Assembly (NCBI GenBank): GCA_025024175.1 | Contig: QCXZ01000138.1 | Span: forward strand, 44,673,092 to 44,737,091 | From: Rhyzopertha dominica | Lineage: Eukaryota > Arthropoda > Insecta > Coleoptera > Bostrichidae | DNA: 64,000 nt | Reading direction: 5' to 3' | In this document: positions 32,466 through 44,118 of the stretch, piece after piece | Layout: every line of letters begins with the position of its first letter | How positions within the stretch are numbered: the first letter of the stretch is position 1 | The notes under the pieces: generated by a model | Databases searched by the model: none | Seen by the model: only the letters and a program-made list of their open reading frames with translations | Told to the model about the DNA's origin: nothing | Translations under genes and position numbers: made by a program

Positions 32466-34013
32466 CTTGAAATGTTTATTTTAAAGTATACACCTTTTAG
32501 GCATAAATTGTTTTATTATTTAAAAATGCTGGTACAGACTATTATTATGAGCTGGATACATTCAAGTGATATATCATACAATTTAGTACTTGCAATCATG
32601 ACTTAGTGTTGTTTTTAAAATTCATTGCGTTCTGTGCTTTTGTAGTGGACACCACAACCTTTTGGAAACCTTAGTCAACATACGTGTCGTCATATGTCAA
32701 GTTTATTTGTATTATTGCGAAGATGCAATTGCTTCAATAAATCTAAGCTGAGACTCGGAGGTTAAGAATGAAAATTGGTGGTCACCATATTCAGCTATAA
32801 TACTATCATCGTTTTTTTTATTTTACAGAAAACGGTATGCAATCATAAAGAACTTAAAATGTCTAGACTTTATAACCAAATTCAAAGTTCAAGGTTGTAT
32901 GAGTCGAACGACAGTTAGTTGTATCTCTAACTACATAATAAACATTGGAGGAAAATGCGGTAGTTCCTATTATGTATGAACTTTCTAGACAGTGTTGTTA
33001 ACAGTTTGAATATGTATAAATGACAATAACAAAATGTCACAACTGAATTTTTGTTCATATTACGCGGTGCATACAAAAAAATGATACCGATGAAAATGAA
33101 AACGTACTTTTGGTCGAACTTCCAGAATTTGTTCTAAACGAAATATGTAAATACTAGCAATGCAGGTTATCTAATAAAAAACGTAAATGGCGCTAGAAGG
33201 AGATGCGTAGAATTTATACGTAGAATTTATATTCAACTACTTTCAGACCAATATCAGTAAAATCTGCGGATTCGTCAAATGCTACCTTTATAAATAGTCA
33301 TTGTTCTCGATCTTCAACTATTTGTTTAATTGCAATTTTTGTTTCTTAACTGATGTTTTATTATACAGGCGGGCAGGCTTATGTTTAATTTATTGTTTAT
33401 TATCACTTAAAGTTGCCTAACGAAATTTGTTACAGGGGCATTATTCACTTTGTGCATTTAATGGTTAAATATCCATGGTATTATGATTAGTTACAGTGTA
33501 ATAAAAATGGATTCGCAACTTCTTTCGTGTACCTAAAGTGCTAACTGTTCGCTAATAAAGCAGTATCGAGTTGGTTAAAAGTTATTATAACTTAGGGCTT
33601 CGCCCAAATTGCAGTGGACTTTAAAGGATTTGTCTTTTATAAATACACACCTAACATTTATGATTTGTAGTTACACTATTGAGTTAAAGGTCGAGTGTGT
33701 AAAATCTGTGTAGATTTATTAGAAATGCACATAGATTGAGTTTAAATATTAAGTCACAATAAATTAATACCATGGCTGCTTATAAAGAGAAAAAAAATTA
33801 CATAGGAATTATTTGGCAACCATCATGTCTTCTATTACGGTACCACATTATATGTAATATACAGTTACCTGAAATGAAGGGTATAAATTAAATTACACAG
33901 AAAGTTTATATACTTATGCTCATACTCCATTGTGTAAGATGCTACTATTAAATAGTAAATAGCTTAGAAATAAGCTGATGTTTGAATGTGATGTGCTTCA
34001 CGTGTTTTGGCAG
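32466..34013. other. Non-coding interval
   Basis: AT-rich sequence; no gene or repeat recognised. Confidence 0.35.
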
Positions 34014-34062
34014 TAGTTTAGAAGATCGTTTTTACATAACGATCATTTTCAAAGAGCATCAG
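34014..34062 (-). repeat. Penelope-like terminal stem motif
   Basis: The minus strand reads CTTTGAAAATGATCG, a loop, then CGATCTTCTAAAC. A GATCG/CGATC stem between a CTGATGA-like and a GAAAC-like block is the layout of the hammerhead region in Penelope termini, worn here. The block GATGCTCTTTGAAAATGAT recurs at 41828-41846. The matching endonuclease fossil lies just upstream in the same orientation. Confidence 0.45.
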
Positions 34063-34374
34063 AACTATAATATTACAATGAACTCAGACGTGCAGAATTT
34101 TGTCCACTTTTCTTATTGTTATAGGGTTTATAAAATTAGTTGTAAAACTCTAGCCAGGATTTGAAGGTCGACTTTATAATTTCCAATTTCGGCAACTTCG
34201 AAGGCTTATGGACGAAGGCATTTCTTTTTACGTATTTACCACGTTTTTTCTAATGTTGCGCTCTTTAATATTAAAATGTGTCAAAGGGTCTAGTTTTTAC
34301 CTTTTCTTTCGTAATGTAAAGCTTTAGTGTTGATGTTGATCTAAATAATGAATATTTTTGATGCAATGGTCAGC

Positions 34375-34990
34375 AAAACCTGTCGTGTCTTTAAGTTTTG
34401 CAATAGGTCCACTAATCCTATTTTTGATGGCTCTACCTATTTGTCCCGTGTATACAGTATCACACTGCATGTATGTTAACTGGTAAATTCTGCTTATCTC
34501 AAAGTATTGGATTTTGGCTTTTTTAAACTAAAGGATGTCTATTATATTATCTAACTATTATTATTTAAAGCAAATATTTACTTCTTTGGTAGGTATAATT
34601 TGGTTGGGTGAAAATATGTTCTTTATCATTTGTGTTTGCATATTGTTTTTTTTGTATTTAGTTTGTACATCATATCCATTGTTAAAGACAAACTGCTATT
34701 GAAATGTTTCCTTTTTAGGTGATATATTTACCAGGTGGTTTATTAAACTGTAGAACACGGAATGCTTAATTTGTAATGATTGATTTTGGTATGTCAGGAA
34801 TATCACATCTAACTATGTTGGCATTCTGTAAATTTTCTGTAAAATAACGGCTTATTCCTACTTAGCGCTTAGTATGATTCCAAAGTTTTGGGAAAAAACT
34901 CATTAGTTGGATTGAGTGATAAAAATTCATGTAAGAAAGCAGGTCATGGAAAGAAAATGTCACCCTTTATGTCATCTAAATAAGCAATGC
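34375..34990 (-). pseudogene. Penelope-like GIY-YIG endonuclease fossil
   Basis: At 34375-34500 the minus strand reads YQLTYMQCDTVYTGQIGRAI, then KNRISG and AKLKDTTGFADHCIKN. This matches the Penelope nuclease: C..C..YTGQ.GR.....R, followed by the His block. The preceding GIY strand is damaged. Further upstream, to about 34990, are scattered pieces of the linker after the RT, such as MTFFPKLW-like words and many stops. The RT is not recognisable. The protein is long dead. Confidence 0.7.
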
Positions 34991-35144
34991 AAAAGTTTTT
35001 GATTTCTGCTTTACATAATGTCTTATAAAATTGATCTTCCTCGAGGTATTTATAATCTGGTTTGGCGAATGTCGAAACGAGAGATTGTCAATATTATCGA
35101 AATCAAAACATTATAATATACCATGTATAAACTTGCCTAAAAAC

Positions 35145-35240
35145 AGTCAGCTCCGGGTTTTCAACGATTTAAGAGAGACAAGACTTATTGACGCAGCTAA
35201 ACAAAAAATTGGAACGTCACAGCGAAAACTGGCCAAATAA
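35145..35240 (+). pseudogene. Possible transposase helix-turn-helix scrap
   Basis: The frame reads QLRVFNDLRETRLIDAAKQK then IGTSQRKLAK before a stop. The phrase TSQRKLAK is common at the N-terminal helix-turn-helix of Tc1/mariner-related insect transposases. Nothing after it continues the domain. The match is short. Confidence 0.3.
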
Positions 35241-35915
35241 AAACTAGTCTAAATAATTTCTCTTAAGTTTTTCGTACATTATAATGGTTCTATTACATCG
35301 TCTGCATACAAGAATTTCTGTGAATTTAGCATGTATATATGAGATATTAATATTGTGAACTGATCCATCTCTGTAGAATTTCATTGTGATAATTATGCAA
35401 TAATTCAGTCTTCTCCATTTTATTAAAAATATGATTGTACTAAAATGCTGTCGGACTTAAATAGCGGAGCAGGTACAAAGTTTTAAAAATATAATTTGTT
35501 GGAAGCAATTACTAATTTTGGCAAAATGTTATAATTAGCGTTAAAATTTTGGATTTGTTTTAAATTAATTAACACTTTTGTCATTTAAAATTTTCTATAA
35601 GATACTGTCGTAAGACAAAATCAATCAACAAAATTAAGTTGCTTTTATGAAGCAAAGCTAAATCAGATACTGAAAAAGCAGATCACCTAAAATTCTGATG
35701 CAATCTTTGAAAATAGAAGGAAATAAATTGTTCGCATCGAAAGAAACTAGAAATCAAAACTACTAAGTTTGTCAGTCAAGTCCAGATCTAAACTCGAAAC
35801 CTCATGTATAACTAAATTTATACACTTTGCTAATTTGTGACAAAGGGTGTTTACGTACGAAACGCTCTTCACGTATCTTACGAAGACCACAAAATATGCG
35901 ACTGTAAATTTGATT

Positions 35916-36166
35916 CTACCGCACATCTAATAAGCCGTTGAATTTGGAATAACATTTGATTGTCTGATCACTTTCAATTAGAACAAAATGTCCATCATTT
36001 AGAAGTTTAAGAATACCCTCATTTTTGCCTGAAATAATAAGACTATTTCCTGTAGCAGTTTCATAAATAAATAAGGTTTCTCCAAGTCTCTTGTAGTTAA
36101 TACCCAAAAGCAACGTAGATGTACCTGAGTGGAAGCGATGTTGTATATTTGGCTCAATTGGAAAAA
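35916..36166 (-). CDS. Candidate terminal exon, WD40/beta-propeller-like
   Basis: An acceptor-like AG (plus-strand CT at 36167-36168) preceded by a T-rich stretch opens an 83-codon frame to a stop at 35916-35918. It reads ETLFIYETATGNSLIISGKN, then GILKLLNDGHFVLIESDQTI and KCYSK. The pattern of IYE..TG, then GHFVLI.SD.TIK.YS is that of WD40-type propeller blades, as in NACHT-WD proteins. No other exon was recognised upstream on the minus strand. Splicing phase at the acceptor would be 2. Gene identity unknown. Confidence 0.35.
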
Positions 36167-36167
36167 C

Positions 36168-38014
36168 TAGATGTTGATAAACTTAAGAAAACTTAAAAAA
36201 GGCTGAAAATTGCTATATGTGTTTTGCATGAAATAGTGTGAACTCTAAATTACCTGAGTATTTGCGACATTTGTTTATACAGTAGATTTAATAAATTGAA
36301 ACTGAAAATATTCTTATTCTGGTTATTCGAAGATAAGGAATGATTGAAACTTACCTATAGATTTGGAATTGAACTGGAGGCTGTGCAAACTACGTAACTT
36401 ATCTTTTAAACTAGAATGAAAAGTTGTTGAACGTGTTGAAACAATACCTATATCGCGTAACTACCTAGACTTTAAAGTTGTTTATTTTTATGTGTAGGTT
36501 AGGCAGTTGTAGTAAGTCACCAACTTATTATCATTGAAAGTTTAACAAATTCCTTAAAATGGAGCTGAATTTTGTAAACCTCTAAAGTATTGAAGGTTGT
36601 TTTAATTTCTTTGAAATTCAATCAAATGCTTCCAACAGTTTTTTAAAACCCTTATACCAGGTACTGACATTGACCATTTAAAGTCGATAGCGCCTTTCCA
36701 CAAACTTTTTTTATGAAGTGGGATGGGCTAATCTATTACATACTTTATTTATGCGATATTAATATTGAACGTTAAACATTATTATTGTTTATGTCAGCTT
36801 AAAGCCTGGTATAAATGAGGTTTATGTACGTTTTTGCATTAGATACCACGATGTATTATTGTTTTGCATAAAATGGAGCCTTCCACAGATCTTTCTTTAT
36901 CTTGAGGTTTTAGCCATGTATAAAGTTACAAATTGCAACGTAATACGTAAGTACAAATTATGAAGTTACCTAATGCATCCTATATGAAAATCTAATTCTT
37001 CATGCTGCGTAAATGTTGTGTACCGATCTGTATAGGTAATTAGGCAAAATAATATTAAGTTTGTGCGTACCCATTATTGGATGTCCTTTAAAAGCTACGT
37101 TAGCAGAAAAGTCTAAAAGGCAAAGGCTATTGAACACAAGTATAAATTAATATAATAATAACATTAACAAAGCCTCATCGCTTTTAAATGCGTTTCTTTT
37201 ATGAAACGTGCTTAAATTATTTAATCGGATAGTTAAAAGCAACCCAGTCTTGATTGTGCTTTAATGGACAATATTTATGCAATTGTTCCTCGTGCGTTTT
37301 AACCAAATACCAATGAAAACTATTACTCAGTTCATATCTTACAATAGTTAACATTTTATGCACAAATAAAAAAAATAAAACAAGGGAAATGTTAATTTGC
37401 GGAAAAAGGGAAGAGAAAGGACGGTTAATTGTTTAAAGGTTAAGAAAGCAGAAGTTTACAATTATTTGCATGTTATAAGAACTGAAAAATTGCATCCTTT
37501 AGTGATAACGATGCAAACCGATAGTGTAGTAATTAAAATTAAAAAAATAAAGTGCGTTGGTTTATTGCTCTGAATGCGAAAAAAAATGGTTTGTATCACA
37601 TATTAAATTTATGTTGCCCTAATTGTTAAATTCTACTTTAAAAATATGCCTTTCCGCGAAAAAAAATGCACTATGCAGTAAGTAGCGGTACAGAAATGAT
37701 CAAATTGTTAAGTTAGCAAGTTACAATACTTATATGACCGAAAAAATTTTGCAATTGGGAATATTTTTGTGTGCTAATGAACAAATCGCCGGCAATTGTT
37801 TGAAAATGTTAATGTTAGTGTTCTTATGATTTTCTTCCTAAAATAAGTTATAAATTATCCATCTTTGGAAGCGTCAGCAACAATGTATTGAAGTATTAGT
37901 TTTTATCGCTGATAAACGTAAGAGAACAAATTCCGCAAATATAGAAATCCCAGTGATGTCACTCTTTTACGCGTAGTAGTGGGAGTTGCCTTGTCGTGTG
38001 GAATCAGAAACTAC
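36168..38014. other. Non-coding AT-rich interval
   Basis: No frame of 60 codons or more and no repeat recognised. If 35916-36166 is an exon, this would be intron. Confidence 0.35.
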
Positions 38015-38082
38015 CGCACCAACGAGCTTGCAACAGGACTGCATATATAGATTCTATTTTTAGATATTTGGGCAACGGCAGT

Positions 38083-38366
38083 ACGTTGTCTCCTCCGGTC
38101 GCCTTGTCGTCTCTCCGGATATGTGGCAACACTACAGGAGATGACAAGGACCACGCGGTACCCGTATTGTGGAGGCGTCAACGTAGTGGCCATGCTCTTA
38201 TATAAAATTTTTCAAAACTCAAAAATCTTTTCCCCTCTCTCCGGATTCTGATTCTACACATCCCCCTCAACAAAAATATATATTTACTTTTCTTATATAT
38301 AGATTGGTTTACCCGGATGCTAGGTAGCCTCGTGCGTATCCCGGAGGCGACAGCGTAGGCGTTCAT

Positions 38367-38369
<3 letters not shown>
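38083..38369. repeat. Right array of GTTGTCGCCTCCG motifs
   Basis: Five copies or near-copies (starts 38083, 38102, 38136, 38170, 38341), ending in the terminal CGTTCATCAA. It mirrors the left array at 31819-32140 in orientation and distance from the end. Confidence 0.75.

Positions 38370-38413
<44 letters not shown>
38369..38413. repeat. (AT)n microsatellite, right
   Basis: About 22 AT units directly outside the right decamer end. It is the counterpart of the tract at 31761-31818. Confidence 0.95.
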
Positions 38414-38418
<5 letters not shown>

Positions 38419-38689
38419 AGAAATAGATATTTCCAAATATTAAAATGCATGTCTATGCTGTGCTGTCTACACCTCAACCAACTGCAGATAGATCTATTTC
38501 GCTGTCATTACAGCTCATCTGAACTTATCAACTTATATTACCGAAAGCTTTGCATATTAATTATACATTATTATATCTTATTTATATTTGTTTTAGTACG
38601 CTTTATCACCTAAGTCTTCTCCCTCCTCCTCTTCTTCTTCTTCTACCATTACTACAGCTTCCTTTGATGACCTTGCCTTTCACATATGA

Positions 38690-38895
38690 CATGCTAAGCT
38701 GGGATTCTTGTTGCCATCTTACGTGGACCACCAAGAGCCTGTTCTGTTAAATAAGTGGCAGTATGATAACCATTCTCACTATAGGTTACTTAGAGCTGAT
38801 TGTGTCATCAGAGTAGGCGGTGTAGCAAACTATATTAAAAGAGGTGTGCGGAGTGCCCTTAAAATTGTCAGTGCTAGAGATTTTAACATTTTGTA
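38690..38895 (+). pseudogene. AP-endonuclease fragment of non-LTR element
   Basis: The frame reads ADCVIRVGGVANYIKRGVRS after HSHYRLLR. The motif R.DR.....GGVA.YI is the second conserved block of the jockey/I-type EEP nuclease. The first block with the catalytic Glu and all later motifs are missing. A C/T-rich low-complexity stretch (38624-38645) precedes it. Confidence 0.6.
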
Positions 38896-38934
38896 ACATT
38901 TTTCGTAATTACTAATGCAGTGGCATAAACTATG

Positions 38935-39109
38935 TTGTTTATAATATTAAAGTTATTTATTACCCGTATGATCTATAATGATTATAAAAATTGACTGGGA
39001 TTTTGCAGGTAAATTTATTTTTGGAAAAGTATTGCCAGCTTTGATCGGGAATTGAACCCGGTACCTTTTGATTGCTAGTCAGCTGTGCTAACCACTTCAC
39101 CATCAAAGC
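38935..39109 (-). repeat. tRNA-derived SINE, copy A
   Basis: The head (39038-39109, read on minus) is a 72-nt tRNA-like sequence with acceptor stem GCTTTGA/TCAAAGC, a box A region TGGTGAAGTGGTTAGCAC and a box B GGGTTCAATTCC. The body continues to about 38935 with ACCTGCAAAAATCCCAGTC and an AT-rich end. Two further copies share this body. The internal promoter boxes would direct RNA polymerase III. Confidence 0.85.
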
Positions 39110-39274
39110 GATATTTAGATTCCAGGTCAAAGTGGCATATATATGTCAAAGTTTACATGTAATACTACTGAACGCCATCTAGTGCTTTTGTAGCTGTGGC
39201 TCGTCGCTTGTCGCTCGCCGTCTGCGAGCTTCTGCTATGGCAGCTTGATTCTAGCGACCAGTATTTAATTACAA

Positions 39275-39430
39275 TCCAAGTTATTATAATATCAAAGTTA
39301 TATATTAGCTGTATGGTTGATAATAATTATAATATTAGACTGGGTTTTTGCAGGTCAATTTATTTGAAACAAATTAATGCCGACTTTAACCAGGAATTGA
39401 ACCCGGCACCTTTTGATTGCTAATTAACTA
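39275..39430 (-). repeat. tRNA-derived SINE, copy B
   Basis: Same order as copy A on the minus strand: TAGCAATCAAAAGGTGCCGG, then GGGTTCAATTCC, ACCTGCAAAAACCCAGTC and ATATTATAA. The 5' half of the tRNA head (box A) is lost. Divergence from copy A is substantial, so the insertions are old. Confidence 0.8.
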
Positions 39431-39452
39431 CACTGAGAACATTTTTCCAGAA

Positions 39453-39540
39453 TTAAATTTACCTGCAAAAAACGCAATCAAATCTTATAATATCATTATC
39501 AACATACAAGTAATAAATAACTTCGATGTTATAATAATTT
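39453..39540 (+). repeat. tRNA-derived SINE, copy C (body only)
   Basis: Plus-strand copy of the SINE body: AAATTTACCTGCAAAAAACG, then AATAAATAACTTCGATGTTA. The tRNA-like head is absent. It lies in inverted orientation 20 bases from copy B. Confidence 0.7.
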
Positions 39541-41717
39541 GGCGTTCAGTAGTAGTCATTTCCGCTTCGATATTTGTTTTTAATTTCTCGTTGATGCCTT
39601 TGTCTATTTTATGTAATTCTTCAGTTTTGGATGAATTGGTTTCTTGTTTTGATACTTAATGACGCTTTCCATAATATCCTTATTTTCATGTTGAAACTTA
39701 CTTGGGGGCTGTTCTTTGGTGGAATTCCCTTCTTACCATAGCTTGTTCCCCTGAATCTATTTCTGATAGCTTATTGATGTTAGACTGATTCTAATATCTT
39801 GGTTCCCACCTCTCTCTCCCACCATGCTTATGAACATTTTTCTCGGTAGCAGTCTTCTTGTGTTGCATATAGAAGTAACAATACATCAGTTAACAATTTT
39901 CAGCCGTAGTCCAAGGATTACGCTTATTATTTTGTGGTTTATTCTTGTTGGACTGCGATGGTAATTACCAAATGTCTGAGTCCGCCGAGTTTTGTCTGTA
40001 CAGCTGATACTTTCTTAAGCCAAGTTATTCTTGGTTGCAGTAAGAATAGGTTAGCACCAGTTATTGGATTAGGATATATTACTTAAGGTTGAACTGTTGT
40101 TTCCGATTGAGTGATAGTGGTATCCACTAAATCTCTTGGAACTATAATAGTTCAAAATGTCCATTAATTGGTAGCAGAGATATACTGTCTATATAATCTG
40201 CTGAATGTATTTTTGTAAGTAAAATTCCCGAATATTACTTTTTGTTTGCCTCAGCTTGTTTTGAGTTAAAAAAAACGATATATTAAGTAACCCTATAATG
40301 TCATAATTTCAGTACTTGCACCATACGTACTGTTTCTGATCAAGCATGTCTTCTACAATAAAGTTTTTAAGATTAATCCAGTTTTAGTGCACCTATTCAA
40401 CTGCCTTTAACTTCAATTTTTATGAGCTTCCTTTATATCATAAAGGTACTAACTAACTGTTCTAAATAGACAATTCTATTAACCTAACGATCTTTCCTTC
40501 AAAAGCATTGTTTGTGTGACTTCTCACTAACAAAGGGTCGATGTTTTTTATACTCAGACATTGAAATTTGTTCTAATAAATTTTCTTCGAGTTTTACTTA
40601 TAATTATTACAATGTGATGCCAATTAATTCTTCAGCTACTGTCATTGTTCACGGACACCAGCAACTAATAAGCCTTATTCTAACAGCACATGTTCTGCCG
40701 TGGTACTAAACTATACGGAAATCACGAATTATAGGGACTATCTGCATAATCTCATTGTATTTTATGATGTAATTATTGCATAACGCCAATTCGATGCATG
40801 TATAATTACAAGGCAATAACACCAGGCTGACTGATCCTAGGGCAGACATCAGCTTTGAGCAATAGCAATTCAGATTATCGCAGGCATCCGATCGAGTTTT
40901 TGTTAGACATCGCATATATTCCGATAAAAAATAATCACTGCCAAAATAACACTGCGAAAGAAAGGGTAAAAAACTTAATCTTTTAAAACATTTAGAAATA
41001 ATAGGAAAAACGTTTGGTAAATACCCACGGCAAAAATGACTTCCAAGTCCAATACGCCTTTGATATTGCTAAAATTATAAAGTCGTTCTCCAAACCCAGG
41101 TCAAAAATCTTTACAACTAAACTTTATAATCTGTGTAAATTTTAGGGTCGGGGACAAATTTCTACACATCTTAGCCATCATCAGCCACGCATCAGTACAT
41201 TTTGGGTTTCCACGATTCTGTATGCGCGCATTGCCTGCCCATCGGAAGCCATATTGGATGACATAATCCTAAAAAGCCTAATAGGTCATCTACGAAAGTA
41301 TGTTTACATTTCAGCTTGGAGTATAAACAAAGTGAAACATAACCTATATACTGTACAATATAATCCAACAGGTTCGCCAGACATATTTTGTTAGTTGTCA
41401 CAATTATTACATTTGGCTAGCTGTACAAAGTCAATTATACTTAAATATTTTGTTTAATGAACATTTGGTATGTAATACGTTAAGGGCAATCATATCAATA
41501 ACATAACAGAAAGCTTTATTAACAAACAAAATAAATGCACAGCAAACAAAAGAGAGCAACTCAAATGTTACAATACTGAATAGTGTTTAAAGTAACAGGG
41601 AGGGTAGAAAACAATACCCTGCTACGAGGCTAGTACGTGATGTAAAAAACCAAACTAGCTTCATCGCAGGGGACTTTTAGGTGGCGTATGTGGATGTTCC
41701 CACAGAATTTATTTTCA
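39541..41717. other. Non-coding interval
   Basis: AT-rich sequence without recognised gene, RNA or repeat. Frames at 40512-40915 and 41192-41401 lack motifs. Confidence 0.35.
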
Positions 41718-41720
41718 ATA

Positions 41721-41809
41721 TATCGATATGTCGAAAATATATCGATATTTACTTAAGATGATATCGGCAGACGTGTCGGTATTTATTGATATTAAACGAT
41801 ATATCGATA
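41721..41809. promoter_or_regulatory. Cluster of three TATCGATA octamers
   Basis: Perfect TATCGATA occurs at 41721, 41740 and 41802, with further partial CGATAT words between. In Drosophila this octamer is the DRE bound by DREF, and CGATA is read by BEAF-32. Three exact palindromic octamers in 90 bp are unlikely by chance. No gene start is visible beside it. It might equally be the end of an unrecognised repeat. Confidence 0.4.
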
Positions 41810-42919
41810 TTTTTGCAGCCCTAGTATAGATGCTCTTTGAAAATGATGAAACAATCGACAGAGCCATTTGATAATACAAAGGAATATCCCGGAATACAAT
41901 GAAAATACCAAAAAACATTTGTTGATTAAAAATTACCACTAGTAGTGTTTCTCAAACTGGAAGGTCCAGTCAAATATAATGTACAAAGCACACACATAAA
42001 ATAGGTACTTACTCCGAATATTAGTATTTAAATGCAGTAAAATCATCGATATCTTAAATAAGCAACAGCAAATTTCTTTTATTCATCTACTATGTAAAAT
42101 ACCGTTCAACCGATTTTATTGTAATTCATGCCCTAAAGAGATTGCTAATATCGAATGTACTTTTTAACACGTTTCCTTTCAGCGAAAGGACTTGACCAGC
42201 TCGTATTCTCGAAGGCTTCCCACTTCGCTCTGGTCAACTGCGGACTTTCTTCCTGACGGGCCGTAAGTTCCCAAACTAAGGGACGTGTTATTTGTGGAAA
42301 CCAAGTCCAATAAGGTGGTGCAGGTGAAATACGTCCAGAGACCTATAGCTTAATGCCGTCCGTTGAGGAAACTCGCTTCGATTATTGTCCTGTATAAAAG
42401 TAAAGAGGAAGATACAGTACCGCTGGGAGGAGGCGTCACATTCCGTTTACGGCTAGCTGGCGGTCGACTGTGTAGTAGCTCGAATTGCATGGGGTTCACT
42501 GGAATAATGAGTAGATTTCAGCGAGTCAAGCGGAACGCAAAAAGGCAACCGAGAAGCAAAAAGAATTTTTTTTTTGTTTTAATTTATATATCAAAACTTA
42601 GTGTTTGGATAGCTTTGCTAATTCACACATATTTCTAAAACCTTCTGGTTATACTGACATCATATATTGTAGTATCCCCAAGGTTCTACCCAAATACATT
42701 AAATGTACGTCAGACATTTGTCAATTTTGATATATTTCAAACTCAAATAAAAGTAACCTAAATTAAATCATAATGACAATAGTTGTCAAATTTGATATCT
42801 ATCAAAATTTAATATATTTCAATTTAACATGAATTTGGCGTGATTTGGCATGATCGTCTAGTTAATTTTACCCAGGCCTACGTTGTGTTAAATTTACCTA
42901 CCTTGTATTTGGGATGCAT
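41810..42919. other. Non-coding interval with GC-rich island
   Basis: A block at 42160-42560 is GC-richer, with a TATA-like TGTATAAAAG at 42391-42400. The frame at 42363-42638 has no motif. A fragment of the Penelope-like terminus (GATGCTCTTTGAAAATGAT) lies at 41828-41846. Confidence 0.35.
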
Positions 42920-44118
42920 TGTTGGGAAAGCTGAAATGGGAAAGTTGAGACAATAAAACACAAGATTACCGCAACCCTAAAAATGAACACAACGGTTCTT
43001 TATTGATTTAATATCCTACCTAGCTTGATAGAGTGCCGTGACTCACCTGGGACTATAGGAGGAAAAAGAGCCACGGCAGAGAAAACCTCCGTCCCAACTA
43101 GCTCAACCCCATGAACCCGCTATCCATGCATTCATGATGCAGGGAAGCATCGTCACGCTCCGTACCTAGCACACAAAAATGTCGTACCGTTTCTCTATAA
43201 ATAACCAAGACGTCTCTCACCCATCTTTAGTTAATATATCGAGAATAGTACTTGGCTATCTCAAATGAATACACCTATACAAAACGCTTCACACCTGAAT
43301 TCCTAATGGTGGGTAGCATCATGTATCTGTGCAATCCATATGAAAAGCTCGACATTCACAGACACACAAATAGCATGGCATAATAAACAGCAATAAAAAG
43401 CAAATATCAAAACATGGACATGGCAAAAACACATAACATGGCAGTAAATACATATAAATACAATAAAGACAAGGCACATAAAATACAACAGTAAAAGACA
43501 AATATCAAGATCATGTAAATATTCAAAACATATATATATCAAGACAAGAAAGACACATTATATAACAGAAACACATGTAAAACAGATATCAACACATACA
43601 ACATTCAAAACATCAAATCAAATACACATATGACATAGCGGGCTCATGTTGTTAAATGTAATTAATCTAAACGAAGCAGAGAAGTTAATACTTTTGAGTA
43701 TCAAAATGAATTAAGTTATTATGCAAACATGAATCAAATCATAAACAAACAAGGCAGACAAATATAGAAAAATAAAATGAACTTTTAAATACAAGATAAG
43801 AATTTAGCAAAGCCAAAGATTGAATGCAAATGCAAAAATCTAAAGGAAATAAAAACATACAAACATAAATACAAAATCAAGAACAAAATCCTTAAATTCT
43901 AACTAGTAAAACCTGACCAGTACAAATCTAATTGATAAACCCTAAGATCTAAGCTAATAAAATCAAAGCTAACAAAATCTAAATTGTTTTCATCTGACCT
44001 TATAAAAGTCCGGATCGCTTTCGCAACATGTCATTCCTTTTCGTCGTTATTTATTTACTAAACATTAGAAAATCATCTCCTTCCTACCTTTTGTTTGCGG
44101 TTTCGCGAATCGCGATCG
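42920..44118 (-). repeat. Probable solo LTR
   Basis: On the minus strand a TATTTATAG box (43195-43203) is followed about 190 bases later by AATAAA (42999-43004) and a GT-rich stretch, the U3-R-U5 order of an LTR. The outer bases are near TGTTGGG at the low end and TCACAC at the high end, with ATGCA on both flanks as a possible 5-bp target duplication. U3 (43300-44050) is extremely T-rich on this strand. No internal domain is attached. The end bases do not give a perfect TG...CA pair, so boundaries are approximate. Confidence 0.4.

Larger units (their letters stand above)
31819..38369. mobile_element. Putative 6.55-kb element with subterminal motif arrays
   Basis: The ends are TTGATGAACG (31819-31828) and its complement (38360-38369), each against a (TA)n tract. 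Inside each end are about 340 bp with repeated copies of ACGTTGTCGCCTCCG in both orientations: 31834, 31864, 31884, 31903, 31973, 32071 and 32121 on the left, and 38083, 38102, 38136, 38170 and 38341 on the right. Subterminal arrays of this kind are typical of transposase-bound DNA element ends. The interior is AT-rich and holds a Penelope fossil and a WD40-like exon but no recognised transposase. The alternative is two separate MITE copies in opposite orientation. Confidence 0.4.

Noticed and set aside
38178..38477. Frame with a long Ile-Tyr repeat
   Set aside because: It is a translation of the (AT)n microsatellite and motif array. The same applies to the frame at 31705-31914.
39038..39109. 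Functional tRNA gene
   Set aside because: The fold is tRNA-like, but the T stem has a mismatch, the anticodon stem is weak and the sequence is attached to a SINE body found in two further copies.
43303..43542. Hydrophobic, membrane-protein-like frame on the minus strand
   Set aside because: It comes from the extreme T-rich strand of the probable LTR. Two frames give similar Phe/Leu/Ile/Cys-rich text, which is a composition effect.
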